Assembly (NCBI RefSeq): GCF_001514235.1 | Contig: NZ_KQ948941.1 | Span: 29,777-93,776, forward strand | Length of the DNA stretch: 64,000 bases | DNA from: Streptomyces caeruleatus | Lineage (GTDB): Bacteria; Actinomycetota; Actinomycetes; Streptomycetales; Streptomycetaceae | Direction: 5' to 3' | Shown: positions 35,145-42,909 of the stretch, one piece after another | How the letters are laid out: each line of letters begins with the position of its first letter | Position numbering within the stretch: the stretch's first letter is position 1 | Made by a program: the position numbers and the translations under genes | Notes under the pieces: model-generated | What the model was told of the DNA's origin: nothing | What the model saw: the letters and a program-made list of their open reading frames with translations, nothing else | Database searches by the model: none

Positions 35145-35942
35145 ATGTCCCACACCGCTCACATACGTAGCCACCGGAAGCCCCGCCGCAGCGCGTCGTC
35201 GTCCATCGCGATGCGTGCCGGAGTTGCCGGTGGCGTCCTCAGCATGGCAGCGGCTGGTGCCTCGGCCACGGCGAACGCCGCCGAGCCGGTGACGCAGACC
35301 ATCGAACTGCCCACCCTCACGGCTGACGTGGCGGACCAGCTCGCCCAGTCCGCGGACGCCACCCAGTTGGCGGCGGCGAACTACGAGCTCGACGCCCAGC
35401 GTGACGCGGCCGCCGCCGCGGCCGCCAAGGAAGCCAAGAAGGACCTCGCGGAGGCCAAGAAGAAGGCCGAGGCGAAGAAGAAGGCCGAGGAGGCCCGCAG
35501 GGCGGCCGCCGAGGAGGCCGCCTCCCGCAGCGCCGAGCGCACCACCCTGTCCGCTTCCGCGGGCACCAGCGTGGCCGCTCCCGCCAGCGGCAGCGTGGGG
35601 ACGGTCATCGCCTTCCTCCAGGCCCAGGTGGGCGACGCGTACGTCATGGGCGCCACCGGCCCCAACGCGTGGGACTGCTCCAGCCTGGTCCAGGCCGCGT
35701 TCAAGCAGGTCGGTGTCGACCTGCCGAGGGTCTCGCAGGACCAGTCGATGGCCGGCACCGACATCCCGCTCTCGCAGATCCAGGTCGGCGACATCCTGTA
35801 CTGGGGCGGCAAGGGCTCGGCCTACCACGTGGGCGTCTACATCGGTAACGGCCAGTACCTGGACGCGGCCAACCCGTCCAAGGGCGTCGTCATCCAGGAC
35901 CTGTCCGGCTACCCGGCGTCGGGCGCGGTGCGCGTCCTCTGA
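35145..35942 (+). CDS. secreted NlpC/P60 peptidoglycan endopeptidase
   Basis: A cell-wall hydrolase cutting peptide stems, 265 residues from ATG 35145 (MSHTAHIRSHRKPRR); in-frame starts at 35088 and 35115 add poorly conserved residues, and none has a strong ribosome site, so the start is uncertain. Export signal at about residues 20-45 (GVAGGVLSMAAAGASATANA). An Ala/Lys/Glu-rich coiled coil (about residues 85-130, EAKKKAEAKKKAEEARR) separates it from the C-terminal NlpC/P60 domain: catalytic Cys in NAWDCSSLVQAAF, His in AYHVGVYIGNG, then a polar third residue. Transcribed away from nuo, with a hairpin terminator behind it. Confidence 0.93.
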   Translation: MSHTAHIRSHRKPRRSASSSIAMRAGVAGGVLSMAAAGASATANAAEPVTQTIELPTLTADVADQLAQSADATQLAAANYELDAQRDAAAAAAAKEAKKDLAEAKKKAEAKKKAEEARRAAAEEAASRSAERTTLSASAGTSVAAPASGSVGTVIAFLQAQVGDAYVMGATGPNAWDCSSLVQAAFKQVGVDLPRVSQDQSMAGTDIPLSQIQVGDILYWGGKGSAYHVGVYIGNGQYLDAANPSKGVVIQDLSGYPASGAVRVL

Positions 35943-35956
35943 GTCGCAAGGATCAC

Positions 35957-35995
35957 CGTAAGGGCCGCAGCCGCTCGGGGGCAGCGGCCCTTACG
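35957..35995. terminator. bidirectional hairpin terminator
   Basis: A 12-bp perfect stem (CGTAAGGGCCGC at 35957-35968, complement at 35984-35995) with a 15-nt loop, 15 bp after the NlpC/P60 stop and 24 bp before the convergent flavoprotein stop. It can serve both genes. Confidence 0.87.
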
Positions 35996-36018
35996 TCCCG
36001 TTCGAGAGCCTTCGCGGC

Positions 36019-37845
36019 TCAGCCCAGGTCGAAGGTGTTGGGCAGGCCCAGCTTGTAGCGCACCTCGTCGACCCGTTTCAGGGGCTCCAGCTCCGGGGGC
36101 CGGTACAGCTCCCAGATCTCACAGCGATCGGCGTCCGAATTGTCCGCGTCCAGGAGCGCGTTGACCGCGAGGCGGGCCGACTCGTTGGCGCCCTCCATCG
36201 TCGCCAGGTCCACGTCGGTGCGGACGTAGTCGCCCGCGAGGAAGAAGTTCGGGACCTTCGTACGGGCCGTGGGGCGGTTGTAGAGGGTGCCCGTGGGGTG
36301 GATGAGGAGCTGCTCGCGGTTCTGCGGATCGGGGCCGCCCAGGCCCGTCACCGCCGGGTCCATGAACCAGCCGAGGCGGTCCTCGTCCCGGAGCGTGGTC
36401 TTGCCGGCGTCATTGAGGCCGTCCTTCAGCTGGGCCCAGAGTTCGGCGACGACCTCCTCCTTGGTGCACTCCTTGGCCGTCTTGCCGTACAGGATGCCCG
36501 GCTTGTCCCACTCCGAGATGATCGCCGAGAGGCAGTCCCGCGCCCGTCCGTCGCCGTAGTCGCGGGGGAAGTCGCGTCCATGCCAGAACTGGGCTTGACC
36601 GACGGCGGTCACCGACCACGGCGAGTCGAGGCAGTTGACGTGGCCGTGCACGACGGGGGTGGGCGTGCGCAGATAGAACATCACACCGGTCATCCAGTCC
36701 GCCTGGAGCGCGTCGCAGCGGGCGAGCTGCGGGTCGGCGGCGCGCAGAGCCGGGCCCCACGTCACGCGTGCGTGCTCGACCGGGAGCGCGGAGACGTAGT
36801 GGTCGGCGGTGACGGTACGTTCGTCGCCGCCGTCGCGGGCCGAAACGCGGACGCCGCTCACCGCGCCGCCGTCGTAGCGGACCTCGTGGACCTGGGTGCC
36901 GAGGACGAACTCCACCCCGAGGGAGCGCAGGTGGGCCTCCCAGGGGTCGATCCAGGCCTCGCTGGTGGGGGCGTTGAGGACACGGTCGATGTCGGCGTCG
37001 CCGTCCATGCCGCGGCCGAGCAGGCCCCACAGGAGCAGGGCCTCGATGATGACGCGCCCGACGGTCCGGGTGGACGCCACCTCCGCGCGCGTGGCGACGA
37101 GGTTGCGGGTCTGCCCGACGCCGAGGAGCGTCCGGTACTCCGCACTCATCTCCTCGGCGCGGATGAAGTCCCACCACGCGACCTTCTCCCACTGCCCCTC
37201 GCGGCGGGCGTCGCAGCTGGTGAGGTGGACGAGGAGCCGGTCGGCGAAGTAGGCGGCCTCGTGGGCGGGGAGGCGGGTGCCGAGGTCCAACGCCGACAGG
37301 AGCTGGTCGCGGATCCAGCCGAGGGTGAGGTCGCCGGGGCGCGGTGGGGTGGTGGCGCGGCGGAGCGGGAAGTGCAGGTCGGGGCGGCCGCCGGCGCGGG
37401 CGAACAGGGCCTCGGTGCCGCTGACGAGGTTGTCGTGGACGCCGTGCGGGTTGCCGGGGACGGGGATGCGGCGCATGGTGTCCGGCAGGTTCCGGTAGAA
37501 GCCGGGGAAGAAGCGGAAGCCGTGTTCGGCGGGGAGGTCGGCGCGCCCGCCGGTCGCCGTGCCCGGCACGGGCATCGAGCGGGCCTTGCCGCCGAGGGCG
37601 TCGTAGTACTCGTAGACGGTGACGGCGTAGCCGCGTTCGGCGAGTTCGTGGGCGGCGCTCAGGCCGGAGACCCCGCCGCCGAGGACGGCGACGCGTTTGC
37701 CGGAGGCCGCGCTCGCGCTGCCGGCGGGCCATAAGGCGAGGGCGCCTGCCACTCCCCCGGCACCGGTCAGGAAGCGTCTGCGGGTATGGCCGGTTCGCGT
37801 GGGCCCTGTCTGCTCCTGGGGCTGCTGTGCGTGTTCTGTTGTCAT
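36019..37845 (-). CDS. Tat-exported FAD-dependent amine-oxidase-like flavoprotein
   Basis: A 608-residue flavoprotein. The Tat signal TRRRFLTGAGG (about residues 21-31) and hydrophobic region suggest export of a folded holoprotein. FAD-binding Rossmann motif VAVLGGGVSGLSAAHELAERG (about residues 51-71), then YDALGGKARS, and at the C-terminus FFLAGDYVRTDVDLATMEGANESA, the FAD-closing motif of phytoene desaturase/amine-oxidase relatives. The closest general type is hydroxysqualene or carotenoid desaturase-like; substrate unknown. The context (complex I, MenJ-like reductase) would allow an isoprenoid substrate, but that is inference. Convergent with the NlpC/P60 gene. Confidence 0.85.
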   Translation of the reverse strand: MTTEHAQQPQEQTGPTRTGHTRRRFLTGAGGVAGALALWPAGSASAASGKRVAVLGGGVSGLSAAHELAERGYAVTVYEYYDALGGKARSMPVPGTATGGRADLPAEHGFRFFPGFYRNLPDTMRRIPVPGNPHGVHDNLVSGTEALFARAGGRPDLHFPLRRATTPPRPGDLTLGWIRDQLLSALDLGTRLPAHEAAYFADRLLVHLTSCDARREGQWEKVAWWDFIRAEEMSAEYRTLLGVGQTRNLVATRAEVASTRTVGRVIIEALLLWGLLGRGMDGDADIDRVLNAPTSEAWIDPWEAHLRSLGVEFVLGTQVHEVRYDGGAVSGVRVSARDGGDERTVTADHYVSALPVEHARVTWGPALRAADPQLARCDALQADWMTGVMFYLRTPTPVVHGHVNCLDSPWSVTAVGQAQFWHGRDFPRDYGDGRARDCLSAIISEWDKPGILYGKTAKECTKEEVVAELWAQLKDGLNDAGKTTLRDEDRLGWFMDPAVTGLGGPDPQNREQLLIHPTGTLYNRPTARTKVPNFFLAGDYVRTDVDLATMEGANESARLAVNALLDADNSDADRCEIWELYRPPELEPLKRVDEVRYKLGLPNTFDLG

Positions 37846-37933
37846 GATTCCCGGAGGGTAGGGAGGGGCTTCGAAGGTCGGAAGCCCGATTCCCGGTCAC
37901 CTACAGCATCCTCACAACCACAAGGAGACACAG

Positions 37934-38560
37934 ATGCCGAGCGTTTTCGTCCAGGGCAGGCCCGTCGACTCGTATCCGCCGCTCGCGCCCGAGGCCCGGC
38001 GTGGGTCGGTGCGCAGGATCACCGAGACGGGTGAGGAGGTACTGCACAAGCCGTGCCGGGACGTGACCGAGTTCGGGCCCGATCTCGCCGCGCTGATCGA
38101 CGACATGTTCCTGACCATGTACATCGCCGACGGGGCGGGACTCGCGGCGAACCAAGTCGGGGTCGGTCTGCGACTGTTCGTGTACGACTGCCCGGACGAC
38201 GACGGCGTGCGGCACGTCGGGCACATCGTCAACCCGGTGCTGGAGCCGCTCGGCGCCGCGGACAGGAGGCTCCTAGACGACTCGGAGGGCTGTCTGTCCG
38301 TGCCGGGGGCCGTGATGGACGTACCGCGTCCGGACCGGGCCGTGGTGCGCGGGCTCGACAAGGACGGGCAGCCGCTCGTGATCGAGGGCACGGGGTACTT
38401 CGCCCGCTGCCTCGCGCACGAGACCGACCACTGCGACGGGCAGGTCTATCTGGACCGGCTCTCCAAGCGGGAGCGGAGGGACGCGCTGCGGCAGGTGGCG
38501 GACCGGCGGGACGAGGTGTTCGCGCGCCGGTCCGCCAACGTCGAGGCGTTGAAGGGCTGA
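37934..38560 (+). CDS. def: peptide deformylase
   Basis: Removes formyl groups from nascent proteins; 208 residues from ATG 37934 behind aaggagacacag. All three metal motifs are intact: DGAGLAANQVGV (motif 1), DSEGCLSVPG (motif 2, Cys ligand), LAHETDHCDGQVY (motif 3, HExxH). The final codons (ttgaagggctga) form the first copy of a 13-bp array that continues into the intergenic region, so the stop codon lies inside a tandem repeat. Possibly one of several deformylases, as streptomycetes carry more than one. Confidence 0.95.
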   Translation: MPSVFVQGRPVDSYPPLAPEARRGSVRRITETGEEVLHKPCRDVTEFGPDLAALIDDMFLTMYIADGAGLAANQVGVGLRLFVYDCPDDDGVRHVGHIVNPVLEPLGAADRRLLDDSEGCLSVPGAVMDVPRPDRAVVRGLDKDGQPLVIEGTGYFARCLAHETDHCDGQVYLDRLSKRERRDALRQVADRRDEVFARRSANVEALKG

Positions 38561-38651
38561 TCTGAAGGGCTGGCCTGACGGGCTCGTCTGAAGGGCTGGC
38601 CTGACGGGCTGGCCTGACGGGCTCGTCTGAAGGGCTGGTCTGAAGGGCTGG
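38548..38651. repeat. 13-bp tandem repeat between convergent genes, 8 units
   Basis: Units tctgaagggctgg and cctgacgggctcg/g repeat every 13 bp from 38561 to 38651 (seven units). A clear eighth copy, gttgaagggctga, forms the last codons and stop of def. The two subtypes are interleaved in the order A B A B B A A. It ends next to the stop codon of the convergent reductase gene. An isolated gctgaagggctg occurs at 40054, on the other side of that gene. Confidence 0.92.
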
Positions 38652-38652
38652 T

Positions 38653-39972
38653 TCAGGCCTTCGGCGCCACCTTGCTGAGGCCGTTGATGATCCGGTCCAT
38701 CGCGTCGCCGCCCGTCGGGTCGGTGAGGTTGGCCAGGAGTTTCAGGGTGAACTTCATCAGGAGCGGGTGGGTCAGGCCGCGCTGGGCCGCGATCTTCATG
38801 ACCTTCGGGTTGCCGATGAGCTTCACGAAGGCACGGCCCAGCGTGTAATAGCCGCCGTAGGTGTCCTTCAGGACACGCGGGTAGCGCTGGAGGGCGAGTT
38901 CGCGGCCGGCGGGGGTCGAGCGGGCGTGGGCCTGGACGATGACGTCGGCGGCGATCTGGCCGGACTCCATGGCGTAGGCGATGCCCTCGCCGTTGAAGGG
39001 GTTCACCAGGCCGCCGGCGTCGCCGACCAGCAGCAGGCCCTTGGTGTAGTGGGGTTGGCGGTTGAAGGCCATGGGGAGGGCGGCGCCGCGGATGGGGCCG
39101 GTCATGTTGTCCGGGGTGTAGCCCCAGTCCTCCGGCATGGAGGCGCACCAGGCCTTCAGGACCTCGCGCCAGTCCAGCTCCTTGAAGGAGTCGGAGGTGT
39201 TCAGGACGCCGAGGCCGACGTTGGAGGTGCCGTCGCCCATGCCGAAGATCCAGCCGTAGCCGGGCAGGAGGCGGTCCTCGCCGGGGCCGCGGCGGTCCCA
39301 CAGTTCCAGCCAGGACTCCAGGTAGTCGTCGTCGTGGCGGGGCGAGGTGAAGTACGTCCGTACGGCCACGCCCATGGGGCGGTCCTCGCGGCGGTGCAGG
39401 CCCATCGCCAGGGAGAGGCGGGTGGAGTTGCCGTCGGCCGCCACCACCAGGGGCGCGTGGAAGGTGACCTCGCGCTTGTCCTCGCCGAGCTTGGCGTGGA
39501 CGCCGGTGATGCGGCCGGTGCGGTCGTCGATGATCGGGGCGCCGACGTTGCAGCGCTCGTAGAGCCGGGCGCCGGCCTTCTGGGCCTGGCGGGCGAGTTG
39601 CTCGTCGAAGTCGTCGCGCTTGCGGACGAGGCCGTAGTCGGGGAAGGAGGCGAGATCCGGCCAGTCGAGCTGGAGGCGGACCCCGCCACCGATGATCCTC
39701 AGGCCTTTGTTGCGCAGCCAGCCGGCTTCTTCGGAGATGTCGATGCCCATGGCCACGAGCTGTTTCGTGGCGCGCGGGGTCAGGCCGTCGCCGCAGACCT
39801 TCTCCCTCGGGAACTGGGTCTTCTCCAGCAGAAGGACGTCGAGGCCGGACTTGGCCAGGTGGTACGCCGTCGTGGAGCCGGCCGGCCCCGCGCCCACGAC
39901 GATCACATCGGCGGTGTTCTCGGAGAGCGGCGAGGAGAGAGGTGAGGAGACGGGCTCGGTCACGTCGGTCAC
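38653..39972 (-). CDS. geranylgeranyl reductase family flavoprotein (MenJ-like candidate)
   Basis: A 439-residue FAD enzyme. FAD motif DVIVVGAGPAGSTTAYHLA (about residues 23-41), EKTQFPREKVCGDGLTPRA (family signature with the Cys-Gly-Asp), and GLLLVGDAGGLVNPFNGEGI (FAD ribityl site). Such enzymes reduce isoprenoid double bonds; the mycobacterial relative MenJ partly saturates the menaquinone side chain. Streptomycetes contain partly hydrogenated MK-9, and menG, mqnA, mqnC and complex I are nearby, so side-chain reduction is the most likely role (inference). GTG start at 39972. Confidence 0.88.
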   Translation of the reverse strand: MTDVTEPVSSPLSSPLSENTADVIVVGAGPAGSTTAYHLAKSGLDVLLLEKTQFPREKVCGDGLTPRATKQLVAMGIDISEEAGWLRNKGLRIIGGGVRLQLDWPDLASFPDYGLVRKRDDFDEQLARQAQKAGARLYERCNVGAPIIDDRTGRITGVHAKLGEDKREVTFHAPLVVAADGNSTRLSLAMGLHRREDRPMGVAVRTYFTSPRHDDDYLESWLELWDRRGPGEDRLLPGYGWIFGMGDGTSNVGLGVLNTSDSFKELDWREVLKAWCASMPEDWGYTPDNMTGPIRGAALPMAFNRQPHYTKGLLLVGDAGGLVNPFNGEGIAYAMESGQIAADVIVQAHARSTPAGRELALQRYPRVLKDTYGGYYTLGRAFVKLIGNPKVMKIAAQRGLTHPLLMKFTLKLLANLTDPTGGDAMDRIINGLSKVAPKA

Positions 39973-40070
39973 GGCGGGATCTCCCCAAGTTCGAAATCTG
40001 TGTGCCGACCGGCACTGGACATGGGCAGTCTATTCAGCAGCATTGATCACCCGGCTGAAGGGCTGCCTCC

Positions 40071-40577
40071 GTGAACCGAGTTCTCCCTGTCGTACGGCTC
40101 CGTGTCCCCACCGACGAGGACGCCGTCGCCTGGCACCGGATCTTCGCCCACCCGGATGTCATGGAGTTCCACGGCGGCCGGCCCGCGGAGCTGTCCGTCT
40201 ACGAGGAGCTCACCGCCCGTCAGCGCCGGCACGACGCCGAGCGCGGGTACTGCCTGTGGACCGTGCTCGACGACGACGAGCAGGTCATCGGCTTCACCGG
40301 AGCCCAGCCGTGGGAACGGAACTGGGGTCCCACCGGCGAGATCGAGATCGGCTGGCGGCTCGCGCGGGAGCACTGGGGCAAGGGGTATGTCACGGCGGCC
40401 GCCGAGCTGACCCTGGAGCGGGTGCGGGCGGCCGGGGTGCCGGGCGTGGTGGCGATGGTGGACGCGCGCAACGAGCGGTCGATCGCGGTGACGCGGCGGC
40501 TGGGGATGCGGCTCGCGGAAGTGTTCACCACGCCGGACGAGCGGCAGAAGGGGCACTGCTACCGGCTCGAACTGTGA
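40071..40577 (+). CDS. GNAT family N-acetyltransferase (RimJ/RimL type)
   Basis: A 168-residue acetyl-CoA-dependent transferase, GTG start at 40071 (MNRVLPVVRLR). Fold landmarks: LRVPTDEDAVAWHRIFAHPD, EIEIGWRLAREHWGKGYVTAAA (acetyl-CoA loop, variant of Q/R-x-x-G-x-G/A) and VDARNERSIAVTRRLGMRLAE. The pattern fits the RimJ/RimL subgroup that modifies protein N-termini or small amines. Substrate unknown. Confidence 0.9.
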   Translation: MNRVLPVVRLRVPTDEDAVAWHRIFAHPDVMEFHGGRPAELSVYEELTARQRRHDAERGYCLWTVLDDDEQVIGFTGAQPWERNWGPTGEIEIGWRLAREHWGKGYVTAAAELTLERVRAAGVPGVVAMVDARNERSIAVTRRLGMRLAEVFTTPDERQKGHCYRLEL

Positions 40578-40701
40578 AGCACGGAACGCGCCACTCCCAC
40601 TTTCGTCACCTTGTGTAATCGACTGCTACAGAAAGGTACTTGAAGCTTCCGGACGGCACCTCCGGGCGGTTACCCTGCCAGTACCGCTGGGGGTGACATC
40701 T

Positions 40702-41040
40702 GTGCGCATAACACCCAAAAATCCCGAGGTGCGCGTGCCGAGGCTCGTCGGACTGATGGCCATGGACGCGCGCGAGGCAGCGAAGTCGCACGGCCTGGTC
40801 CTCAACGCACCGGATCGGCCGGACTTCCACCTCACCGTCGTCGACTACGTCGTACGCCAGTATCCCCAGCCCGGTGCCGAGGTGCCGCAGGACTCGATGG
40901 TCTACATCTGGTTCGACTTCGGCGAGGGTGAGGGCGGCGGAGGCGTACGTGAGCCACGCATCCCGCGGCCGCCGTCGGGCGGGCTGCGGCGCGAACTCGA
41001 CCAGCCCGAAGACCCGTACCCCGTGGTCAGCTCTGCTTGA
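40702..41040 (+). CDS. single PASTA-domain protein
   Basis: 112 residues from GTG 40702, chosen because gggggtga lies at the right distance; the GTG at 40693 would add three residues. One PASTA repeat spans about residues 12-70: VRVPRLVGLMAMDAREAAKS, then VVRQYPQPGAEVPQDSMVYIWF. No signal peptide or membrane segment, and no kinase domain attached, so it is a free-standing, apparently cytoplasmic PASTA module. The C-terminal 45 residues are Gly/Pro/Arg-rich. Its 3' end overlaps the convergent menG by 14 bp. Confidence 0.82.
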   Translation: MRITPKNPEVRVPRLVGLMAMDAREAAKSHGLVLNAPDRPDFHLTVVDYVVRQYPQPGAEVPQDSMVYIWFDFGEGEGGGGVREPRIPRPPSGGLRRELDQPEDPYPVVSSA

Positions 41041-41722
41041 AGCCCCGGTGCAGGGCCACGACCCCGCCCGTCAGGTTCCGCCAGGCCACCTTGGACCAGC
41101 CGGCCTTGCGCAGATGCTCGGCGAGGGCCGGCTGGTCGGGCCAGGCGCGGATGGACTCGGCGAGGTAGACGTAGGCGTCGGGGTTCGAGGAGACCGCGCG
41201 GGCGACCGGGGGCAGGGCGCGCATCAGGTACTCGGTGTAGACCGTGCGGAACGGCGCCCAGGTCGGGTGCGAGAACTCGCAGATCACGACCCGGCCGCCG
41301 GGCCGCGTCACCCGGTACATCTCGCGCAGGGCGGCGTCGAAGTCCTGGACGTTGCGCAGCCCGAAGGAGATCGTCACGGCGTCGAAGGTGTCGTCCTTGA
41401 ACGGCAGCCGCGTCGCGTCGCCCGCCGTGAACGGCAGCCAGGTGTGCTTGCGCTTGCCGACCTGGAGCATCCCGAGGGAGAAGTCGCAGGGGACGACGTA
41501 CGCGCCGGTCTGCGCGAACGGCAGGGACGAGGTGCCCGTGCCGGCCGCCAGGTCGAGGACCTTCTGCGCGGGCCGGGCGTCGACCGCCTTCGCCACCTCC
41601 TTGCGCCAGACACGGTCCTGGCCGAGCGACAGCACGTCGTTCGTCAGGTCGTACCGTTCCGCCACGTCGTCGAACATCGAGGCGACTTCGTGCGGCTTCT
41701 TGTTCAGGGATGCGCGGGTCAC
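41027..41722 (-). CDS. menG: demethylmenaquinone methyltransferase
   Basis: The final step of menaquinone synthesis, SAM-dependent methylation of the ring; 231 residues, GTG start at 41722. FDDVAERYDLTNDVLSLGQD and VLDLAAGTGTSSLPFA (SAM motif I, about residue 55) match UbiE/MenG, as do ISFGLRNVQDFDAALREMYRV and GGRVVICEFSHPT. It is 22 bp downstream of the acyltransferase gene on the same strand, so it may be read from the polysaccharide operon as well as from its own promoter. The 3' end overlaps the PASTA gene. Confidence 0.95.
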   Translation of the reverse strand: MTRASLNKKPHEVASMFDDVAERYDLTNDVLSLGQDRVWRKEVAKAVDARPAQKVLDLAAGTGTSSLPFAQTGAYVVPCDFSLGMLQVGKRKHTWLPFTAGDATRLPFKDDTFDAVTISFGLRNVQDFDAALREMYRVTRPGGRVVICEFSHPTWAPFRTVYTEYLMRALPPVARAVSSNPDAYVYLAESIRAWPDQPALAEHLRKAGWSKVAWRNLTGGVVALHRGFKQS

Positions 41723-41744
41723 GGCCCCATTGTGGCAGTCGGCA

Positions 41745-42908
41745 TCACGAGGTCGCGGTACGGCCTCCCGGGAGGAGTTTCGGCTTCTTCTTCCCGGCCA
41801 CGTCCTCGACCCAGCCGCACAGCAGCACGAAGACGGCGATCAGGACCCAGCCGATGCCGAACATGAACCACTGACTCTCCAGGGGCAGGTACGTCTCGAA
41901 CGCGGGCACGTTCCAGAACTGGTCGATCAGCGGGACGGCGAGGATCAGGGCGATCTCGTGCCAGAGGTAGATCGTCACCGCGCGCGCGTTGAAGATCGTG
42001 ACGAGGCGGTCGAGACGCGGGAACCTGGTCAGCCAGGCGAAGTCGATACCGAAGTGGTCCTTCGCGCACATCAGCAGCGTCACATAGCCCGCCGACCAGA
42101 ACGCCTGCGCGAGCGGGATGTCGTCCAGGTCGTAGGAGCCCGTCTCGGCCTGGTGCGTGAAGGCGTACCAGCCGCCGTACGCGACGGCCGCGAGCGAGAG
42201 GACGGCCACGGCGAACGGCTTGAGGCGGCGCAGGACGCCCTCGCGGTGCGCGAAGCCGAGCATCCAGCAGAAGAGGAACGTGGCCAGGTCGGTGAGCGCG
42301 CCGCCGAAGCGGTTGTCCGGGGGTTCCCAGGCGAAGTGGACGACCAGGATCGGGGCCGGCGACAGCAGCAGCACCGGGACCGGGGCCAGCCGGAACACCC
42401 TGAGCAGCAGCGGGGAGAGCAGGACGAACCAGAGGTACGTGCGCAGGTACCAGAGGATCTCCCAGGCCTGTTCGCCCCACGCGTTGCCCGGCGGGTCGCC
42501 CAGCGGCACGATCCAGTAGACGATCTGCCGGCCCGGCATCCAGTCGTGGATCAGCATCGCCACGACCACGAAGAAGCCCCAGAACCAGAACGGGGGCAGC
42601 AGGCGCCGCAGCCGGCCGCGGATCACCTTGAGCGCGGGGCGTTCCAGGGACTTCGCCATCAGCGTGCCGGCCAGGGCGAACATGACCCCCATGGAGGGGA
42701 AGACCATGCCGGCCCAGGCCCAGCCGAAGGTGTGGTAGGTGACGACCCTGATCAGGGCCACGGCCCGCAGGGTGTCGAAGTAGCGGTCACGTCCGGCCGG
42801 TTGGGCCGCGGGTGACGGGTCGGCCGCCCGCTGGACGTCCGTCGCGTCGGCACCCTGCACAGCGGTCGCGGCCACGGCCGAAGACCCCCCTCTGCGGTGG
42901 GAACCCAC
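41745..42908 (-). CDS. membrane acyltransferase family 3 protein (OafA/YrhL-like)
   Basis: A 387-residue protein with about 10 membrane helices after an Ala-rich 40-residue lead. The family motif RYFDTLRAVALIRVVTYHTF carries the His used in transacylation from the cytoplasm; GVMFALAGTLMAKSL and RGRLRRLLPPFWFWG follow. Family members O-acylate extracellular sugars. GTG start at 42908, 1 bp after the synthase stop, so the two are coupled; a role in decorating the polymer made by that synthase is a direct inference from context. Ends in a basic tail (GKKKPKLLPGGR). Confidence 0.88.
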   Translation of the reverse strand: MGSHRRGGSSAVAATAVQGADATDVQRAADPSPAAQPAGRDRYFDTLRAVALIRVVTYHTFGWAWAGMVFPSMGVMFALAGTLMAKSLERPALKVIRGRLRRLLPPFWFWGFFVVVAMLIHDWMPGRQIVYWIVPLGDPPGNAWGEQAWEILWYLRTYLWFVLLSPLLLRVFRLAPVPVLLLSPAPILVVHFAWEPPDNRFGGALTDLATFLFCWMLGFAHREGVLRRLKPFAVAVLSLAAVAYGGWYAFTHQAETGSYDLDDIPLAQAFWSAGYVTLLMCAKDHFGIDFAWLTRFPRLDRLVTIFNARAVTIYLWHEIALILAVPLIDQFWNVPAFETYLPLESQWFMFGIGWVLIAVFVLLCGWVEDVAGKKKPKLLPGGRTATS

Positions 42909-42909
42909 C

